Made by a program: the position numbers and the translations under genes. Positions 59,379 through 64,000 of a stretch of 64,000 bases of DNA are shown here, one piece after another. The notes beneath the pieces are model-generated. The model had not been told where the DNA came from. It ran no database searches and saw nothing but the letters and a program-made list of their open reading frames with translations. The number at the start of each line of letters is the position of its first letter. Position 1 is the first letter of the stretch. This DNA is from Chitinophaga tropicalis (GTDB lineage Bacteria > Bacteroidota > Bacteroidia > Chitinophagales > Chitinophagaceae). The stretch covers positions 168,313 to 232,312 of the forward strand of contig NZ_WRXN01000013.1 of NCBI RefSeq assembly GCF_009758205.1, read 5' to 3'.

Positions 59379-61463
59379 ATGTACCGTTCACTATTAGTCT
59401 GTTTGTTTTCAGTGCTGTTTGTATTGACAGGCCGCAGCCTGTCCTATGCCCAGGAGCAGTCTAAACATAGAATTGTTGGCGTTGCAGACCCGAAGCCGGA
59501 CAAGATCAGGCTGCGCTGGTCGCCCGCCAGCTATATTGCCTGGGAAATGGGTAATAAATACGGCTATACCGTAGAGAGGTTTACCATTTCAGTGAACGGT
59601 GTATTGGTGAAACAGCCTCAGCCTGTGCTGCTCACTGCTCAGCCTATGAAGCCTTACACACTTCAGCAAATGGAAGCAGCTGCAGAAAAGAATGATCATA
59701 TTGCCATGATAGCAGAGCTGATACATGGGGAAGGGGCTAAGAAAGTAACCCCGGAAGAAGGTATCGGCGCTTATTTTGAAAATCAGAATCAGAACGACTG
59801 GCGTATGGCAATGGCACTGTTGACCTGCGATTTGTCGCCTGATGCTGCAAAAGCTGCCGCCCTCTACATAGAAGATCCCAATGTGAAAAAAGGCGAGCGT
59901 TATACCTACCGTATTGCGCTGGCACAACAACCTAAGAACCTGGTGATAGATACTGCATATGTAGTAGCTTCTGTAGATGAACCACTGTTACTATCTCCTC
60001 CCAGGGAACTGGCTATTGTCTGCGCAGACAGTACCGCCACGCTTGGATGGCAGACAGCTTTTACCAAAAGCATGTATTCTGCATATGTAGTAGAACGTGC
60101 GTCAGACGGAAAAACATTCAAACCGGTATCAAACCTGCCCGTAATACCTACGGAATCTGATAAGAACGGTTTCTCCTACTACCAGGATTCTCTGCCTGAC
60201 AATGATAATAAATATACTTACCGGATCAAAGGTATCAATGCTTTCGGCGAATATGGCCCTTACTCACAAACAGTGGAAGGAGTAGGCGTGCCGTCTATAG
60301 AAGACCGCCCCATCATGGATACCATGATCGTCATCAACAACAAGAAAATAGAACTGCGCTGGAAGCTGCCGGGTAAATTATCCCAGCAGCTTGACAAGAT
60401 CATCATTACCCGCTCAGAAACCGGGAAAGGGCCATTCCTTCCCATTGCCACGCTGAAAATGGGTAAAACGCCTGTGTACACCTATACAGATGAAGCTCCT
60501 CAGAACAGTAACTATTATCGCATCAAAGGGCTTACTAAAAAAGGGAAAGCCGTTTATTCCTTCCCTTATTTTGCACAGCTGATAGACAGTATACCTCCTG
60601 CCATGCCACAGGGACTGGCAGGAAAGATAGACAGTACAGGCGTGGTGACCCTTACCTGGAAAAAGAATACAGAAAAAGACCTGCAAGGGTATCGTGTATT
60701 CCGTGCCAACAGCACTCAGGAAGAATTTGTAGAGGTGACACAGATTATACTGGACAGCACATATTTTACGGATACGGTTACACTGCATACCCTTACTTCT
60801 AAGGTGTTCTATAAAATCATTGCGGTCGACAAGAACTTCAATACATCAGATTATACACCTTACCTGGCACTGAAAAGGCCTGATACCATTGCACCTGTTC
60901 GTCCGCTTATCACAAAGGCCTATCGTTCAGACAGCCTGCAGGCTATTGTCCTGGAATGGATCAACAGCTCCAGCCGGGATGTGGTGAAGTATACACTGTT
61001 CAGCGTCAATGTAAAAGACAGTTCCCGTAAACAGGTAGCTGTATGGGATACACTGAACAAGCGTGAAAGGTATGTTGATACTGCGCTGCAGCTGGGAAAT
61101 ACCTACTACTATGAACTGACAGCATATGATGATTCCAACAACAAAGCTACAGAGCTGAGCGGTGAAGTTTGGTTTGAAACAGGTAAGCGGCCGGCTATTA
61201 CCAGCTGGAACGGTAATGTAGATAAAGAAAAGAAACTCATCCGGTTAGATTGGCAATGTAAACAACAGGATGTTAAGAACTACAGGATATATCGCGCAAA
61301 AAATGACGGGCCTTTCACCCTTTATACTACACAGGACAGGGCTATAGCCACATGGGCAGACAATGAAGTTATTCTTGGAAATGTTTATAAGTATAAAATA
61401 TTAGCTGTATTGAAAGGAGATGTTAAGACGTCGATGAGCAGGACAATTGAAATCAGATTTTAA
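59379..61463 (+). CDS. Fibronectin type III repeat protein, exported (694 aa)
   Basis: The signal peptide (LLVCLFSVLFVLTGRSLSYAQ) is followed by an N-terminal region of about 180 residues (KPDKIRLRWSPASYIAWEMG) and about five FN3-like units. These start near 205 (LAIVCADSTATLGW), 300, 400 (GKIDSTGVVTLTWKKN), 500 (DSLQAIVLEWINSS) and 610 (KEKKLIRLDWQCKQQ). Each has the pattern of a Trp in strand B, Y-x-V/I-x-R in strand C and NTYYYEL/KYTYRI late strands. FN3 arrays act as spacers or binding scaffolds outside the cell. The last residues (SRTIEIRF) are not a sorting domain. The next gene starts 4 bp downstream, so the three products are probably made together. Confidence 0.85.
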   Translation: MYRSLLVCLFSVLFVLTGRSLSYAQEQSKHRIVGVADPKPDKIRLRWSPASYIAWEMGNKYGYTVERFTISVNGVLVKQPQPVLLTAQPMKPYTLQQMEAAAEKNDHIAMIAELIHGEGAKKVTPEEGIGAYFENQNQNDWRMAMALLTCDLSPDAAKAAALYIEDPNVKKGERYTYRIALAQQPKNLVIDTAYVVASVDEPLLLSPPRELAIVCADSTATLGWQTAFTKSMYSAYVVERASDGKTFKPVSNLPVIPTESDKNGFSYYQDSLPDNDNKYTYRIKGINAFGEYGPYSQTVEGVGVPSIEDRPIMDTMIVINNKKIELRWKLPGKLSQQLDKIIITRSETGKGPFLPIATLKMGKTPVYTYTDEAPQNSNYYRIKGLTKKGKAVYSFPYFAQLIDSIPPAMPQGLAGKIDSTGVVTLTWKKNTEKDLQGYRVFRANSTQEEFVEVTQIILDSTYFTDTVTLHTLTSKVFYKIIAVDKNFNTSDYTPYLALKRPDTIAPVRPLITKAYRSDSLQAIVLEWINSSSRDVVKYTLFSVNVKDSSRKQVAVWDTLNKRERYVDTALQLGNTYYYELTAYDDSNNKATELSGEVWFETGKRPAITSWNGNVDKEKKLIRLDWQCKQQDVKNYRIYRAKNDGPFTLYTTQDRAIATWADNEVILGNVYKYKILAVLKGDVKTSMSRTIEIRF

Positions 61464-61467
61464 TGAT

Positions 61468-64000
61468 ATGAGGATGAAGCATGCCTACAGGGTATTGTTT
61501 GTTATTGGACTTTTTATAATTGCATACACAAAGGTTTCCGCTCAGGTAAAACTGAACGGCAACGTGACTATTTTTGGCCAGATCAACCAGGGAGCTTCTT
61601 ATGATCTCGGTTATGGTCTTGGATTAAGTTCGAGCGGTAGCAGTGCTACGCCTGAATACTCTATGAGTACCACACCATTTGGACCAGGGTTAATTGTTGG
61701 CAGCACAGCTATTGATTATGCACCGCCTTATGTGATTATGCGTAATAGCGGTTCAGGTATGGGAGGATGGAGTACTGTAGGTACTTTTTATGTTTATATG
61801 ACTGCATATCCTATACCTAGTATTGCCGCAGTCAGGGATGATATCCCCTTCTGGGGTCCTTACTTAAACTATAATAAATTTCAGGCACGTTGGGTATACA
61901 CTATGATTCCACCTTACAAGCCTACTGTTTATCCCACCGGAACTATTTGTGGAGATAAAACTGTTTCACTGACTTCATCTCGAAACTGGGCCATACTGAC
62001 TGATAGTTATGTTACAATGACCGTTGTATGGGAGTACAGTATCGGCACTACAAATACTTGGAAAGGCATTGATTCTACAAGGCCATCCTATTACCTGGAT
62101 TTCACTCTCTCAGATAAGATCCCCGAGATCCGTACATCGAAACAGAATGTCCGGTTCCGCTGTCGTACTAAAGCCCAATATAGCGACAGGGTATATTATT
62201 CTGCCTATTCTGAGGCATCTGACTATATAGAGGTTATTCCCGGACCTCCGCGGGTAAACACTGCGCTGATCTCCACTACCAAAACCTGTATAGGAGACAA
62301 TGTTGGTACAATGACATTGCCGGGGACCGGTATTACCAGCTATTATAGCACGATGCGCTGGATACTTCGCCCAGGCCTTACCCCTGATCCCTGCGATCCG
62401 GGACTTGGCACAGGCGTATCCAACTGTGGCGATGAATTTGACTGGAGTGAAGGCACTGTTCCGGTGTCCGGAGGCATTTCCATCAGTAATATTCCCAAAG
62501 GGGATTATTCCTTATGGGTACTTAACCCAGGAGTGGAAACAGGTAACTGCTTCAGCTCTTATCCCGTTACCATAGGAGAATTTGACGCACTGACCGCTAC
62601 AGAGAACACAGCACAACATGTAAACCTCAGCTGTTATAACAGTGCCGATGGCAAAATAGGTGTTACGGCCGCGGGAGCAGATCCCGGCGGCACATATTAT
62701 TTTACACTGTTATCCGGCAGTACGGTGGTTCGCGCCAGGCAGGCGGGTACCGGCGCTACCATGCTGTGGCAGAACCTGCCCGCAGGTACCTATAAGGTAC
62801 AGGTGGAGAACAGTACCTGTACCAGGGTAGCTGTGGTAGATAATATTGTACTGACCCAGCCTCCGTCTATATCCGGATCTGTTACTTCTGCACAACCTAC
62901 CTGTATTACACCCGGCAATGGCAGTATTACAGTTACTGCTTCGGCTACAGGAGGCACAGTAGCTAATTATACATTTAACCTGTTGAAAGGGGGCGTATCA
63001 GATCCGCAATCTGCAACAGTAGCAACAAATACACGCACATTCTCGGGCCTTGCAGGAGGTACCTATACAGTACAGGTCCTGAACGCAGATAAGCCGCTTT
63101 GTACAGGATGGTCTTCCAACGTGACGCTGAATGTGATAACACCGCTTACGTTACAGCTCAGCTCCCGCGATTCTGTAAGTTGTAACGGAGGTAGTGACGG
63201 CCGCCTGCAGGTATCAGCTACGGGAGGCTCCGGCCTTTATCGGTATACATTAGGCACTACTACCAATACTACAGGGCTCTTCACCGGTCTTGCCGCAGGC
63301 ACATATACAGTAAAACTGAAGAACCAGGATGCTACCTGTAATGATGAGGTATCTGCCAGCTTTACCATATTCCAGCGTCCTGCATTAAATGTGGTGTTAC
63401 AGAAAACAGATATTATCTGTAACGGAGCTATGAATGGGATACTGAAAGCAATTCCCAACGGAGGTTCCGGCAGTTATAAATATGGCTGGCAACAGCTGAA
63501 GAACGGTGTGTGGACTACCAGCAGCTTCTGGTTTAATACAGATCAGCAGATAGAAGGACTGGAACCAGGAACCTATCGCGTTATTATTACTGATGATAAA
63601 GCTACTGGTTGTTCTGTCACTTCATCGCAGGTCACTATCGCAGAGCCTGCGGCAGTACAGATCACCAATGTTTCCATTCGCGAGGCTGTCTGCCTGGCAG
63701 ATGGAGCGGGTATGACAATGACAGGAACCGGTGGCGACGGTAATTATACCTATACATGGTCACTTGACGGCACTAACTACCAGCCATTCACCTCAGCTAC
63801 AAAGTTCACAGTTGCCGGTAATTATCAGCTGCGCCTGACAGACGGCAAAGGCTGTTATGCAGACGCTGCCCGGTCATATACTATTACCTTGCCAGCTACA
63901 GCACTGGACTTTACTACCCAGCTATCTCATATCAGCTGTAAAGATGCCGGAGATGGAAAGATCACGGTGACCGCTACGGGTGGTAACGGTGGCCCTTATA
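61468..64000 (+). CDS. SprB-repeat surface protein (3' end outside window)
   Basis: The frame is open from ATG 61468 to the right edge, at least 844 residues. The start (MRMKHAYRVLFVIGLFIIAY) is a signal peptide ending near KVSAQ. About 380 residues of unassigned beta-rich sequence follow. From about residue 385 there are repeats of about 80 residues of the SprB type, each with C-x-G/N-x-x-x-G at the start, GG-x-x-x-Y-x-Y in the middle and L-x-x-G-T-Y-x-V near the end. Their starts are at about 62629, 62902, 63178, 63418, 63690 and 63934. SprB itself is the gliding-motility adhesin of Flavobacterium, but these repeats also occur in other adhesins and in long surface proteins ending in RHS/YD repeats. 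What lies beyond the edge decides the function. ATG at 61474 is an equally possible start. Confidence 0.88.
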   Translation, partial: MRMKHAYRVLFVIGLFIIAYTKVSAQVKLNGNVTIFGQINQGASYDLGYGLGLSSSGSSATPEYSMSTTPFGPGLIVGSTAIDYAPPYVIMRNSGSGMGGWSTVGTFYVYMTAYPIPSIAAVRDDIPFWGPYLNYNKFQARWVYTMIPPYKPTVYPTGTICGDKTVSLTSSRNWAILTDSYVTMTVVWEYSIGTTNTWKGIDSTRPSYYLDFTLSDKIPEIRTSKQNVRFRCRTKAQYSDRVYYSAYSEASDYIEVIPGPPRVNTALISTTKTCIGDNVGTMTLPGTGITSYYSTMRWILRPGLTPDPCDPGLGTGVSNCGDEFDWSEGTVPVSGGISISNIPKGDYSLWVLNPGVETGNCFSSYPVTIGEFDALTATENTAQHVNLSCYNSADGKIGVTAAGADPGGTYYFTLLSGSTVVRARQAGTGATMLWQNLPAGTYKVQVENSTCTRVAVVDNIVLTQPPSISGSVTSAQPTCITPGNGSITVTASATGGTVANYTFNLLKGGVSDPQSATVATNTRTFSGLAGGTYTVQVLNADKPLCTGWSSNVTLNVITPLTLQLSSRDSVSCNGGSDGRLQVSATGGSGLYRYTLGTTTNTTGLFTGLAAGTYTVKLKNQDATCNDEVSASFTIFQRPALNVVLQKTDIICNGAMNGILKAIPNGGSGSYKYGWQQLKNGVWTTSSFWFNTDQQIEGLEPGTYRVIITDDKATGCSVTSSQVTIAEPAAVQITNVSIREAVCLADGAGMTMTGTGGDGNYTYTWSLDGTNYQPFTSATKFTVAGNYQLRLTDGKGCYADAARSYTITLPATALDFTTQLSHISCKDAGDGKITVTATGGNGGPY

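Overview
The window reads as chromosomal DNA from a Bacteroidota bacterium, most likely Chitinophagaceae and close to Chitinophaga. The grounds are two SusC/SusD pairs, Oar-like TonB-dependent receptors, a hybrid two-component regulator with a periplasmic propeller, SprB-type repeats, weak Shine-Dalgarno signals, and several promoter-like TAnnTTTG boxes. The genus is an inference. No rRNA, tRNA, CRISPR array, transposase or phage gene was recognised.

Layout. 1-1496: the 3' end of a TonB-dependent receptor, a terminator and a small hypothetical gene. 2156-10852: a compact class II lanthipeptide cluster on the plus strand. It holds a precursor peptide, LanM synthetase, a BcrA-type ABC ATPase with permease (probable self-immunity), a C39-peptidase ABC exporter and an HlyD-type adaptor. 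The precursor joins a mersacidin/lichenicidin-type leader to a short Cys-rich core carrying T-x-S-x-E-C, the lipid II-binding signature of lacticin 481 and mersacidin. This is the strongest natural-product lead in the window.

10859-26789: a beta-1,4-galactan (pectic galactan) utilization locus. A divergent hybrid two-component sensor faces susC, susD, a SusE-like binding lipoprotein, a GH53 endo-galactanase, a clan GH-A enzyme (possibly GH147) and a GH2 beta-galactosidase. 26790-36093: an Oar-like receptor, a thioredoxin-like lipoprotein, an amino acid permease and a tricorn-like S41 protease, each apparently separately transcribed. 36240-41630: a GlxA-type regulator, then ethanolamine permease, eutB and eutC, then an orphan ECF sigma factor. 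41638-42344: two small membrane proteins.

42415-54741: a beta-mannan locus. A divergent AraC regulator faces susC, susD, GH26 mannanase, a sodium/solute symporter, GH130 mannosylglucose phosphorylase and a mannobiose 2-epimerase, with a convergent CE2-like acetyl esterase. Together they describe outer-membrane capture, mannobiose release, uptake, epimerisation to mannosylglucose and phosphorolysis. Two near-identical direct repeats in the divergent promoter region are candidate operators for the AraC protein.

54943-64000: a tightly packed surface-protein operon that runs off the right edge. It encodes an unrecognised 1476-residue exported protein, a fibronectin-III repeat protein and a SprB-repeat protein of at least 844 residues. 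Its purpose cannot be told from this window. Two copies of a roughly 120-nt dispersed intergenic element, at 26851-26970 and 37312-37438, are not explained by any gene.
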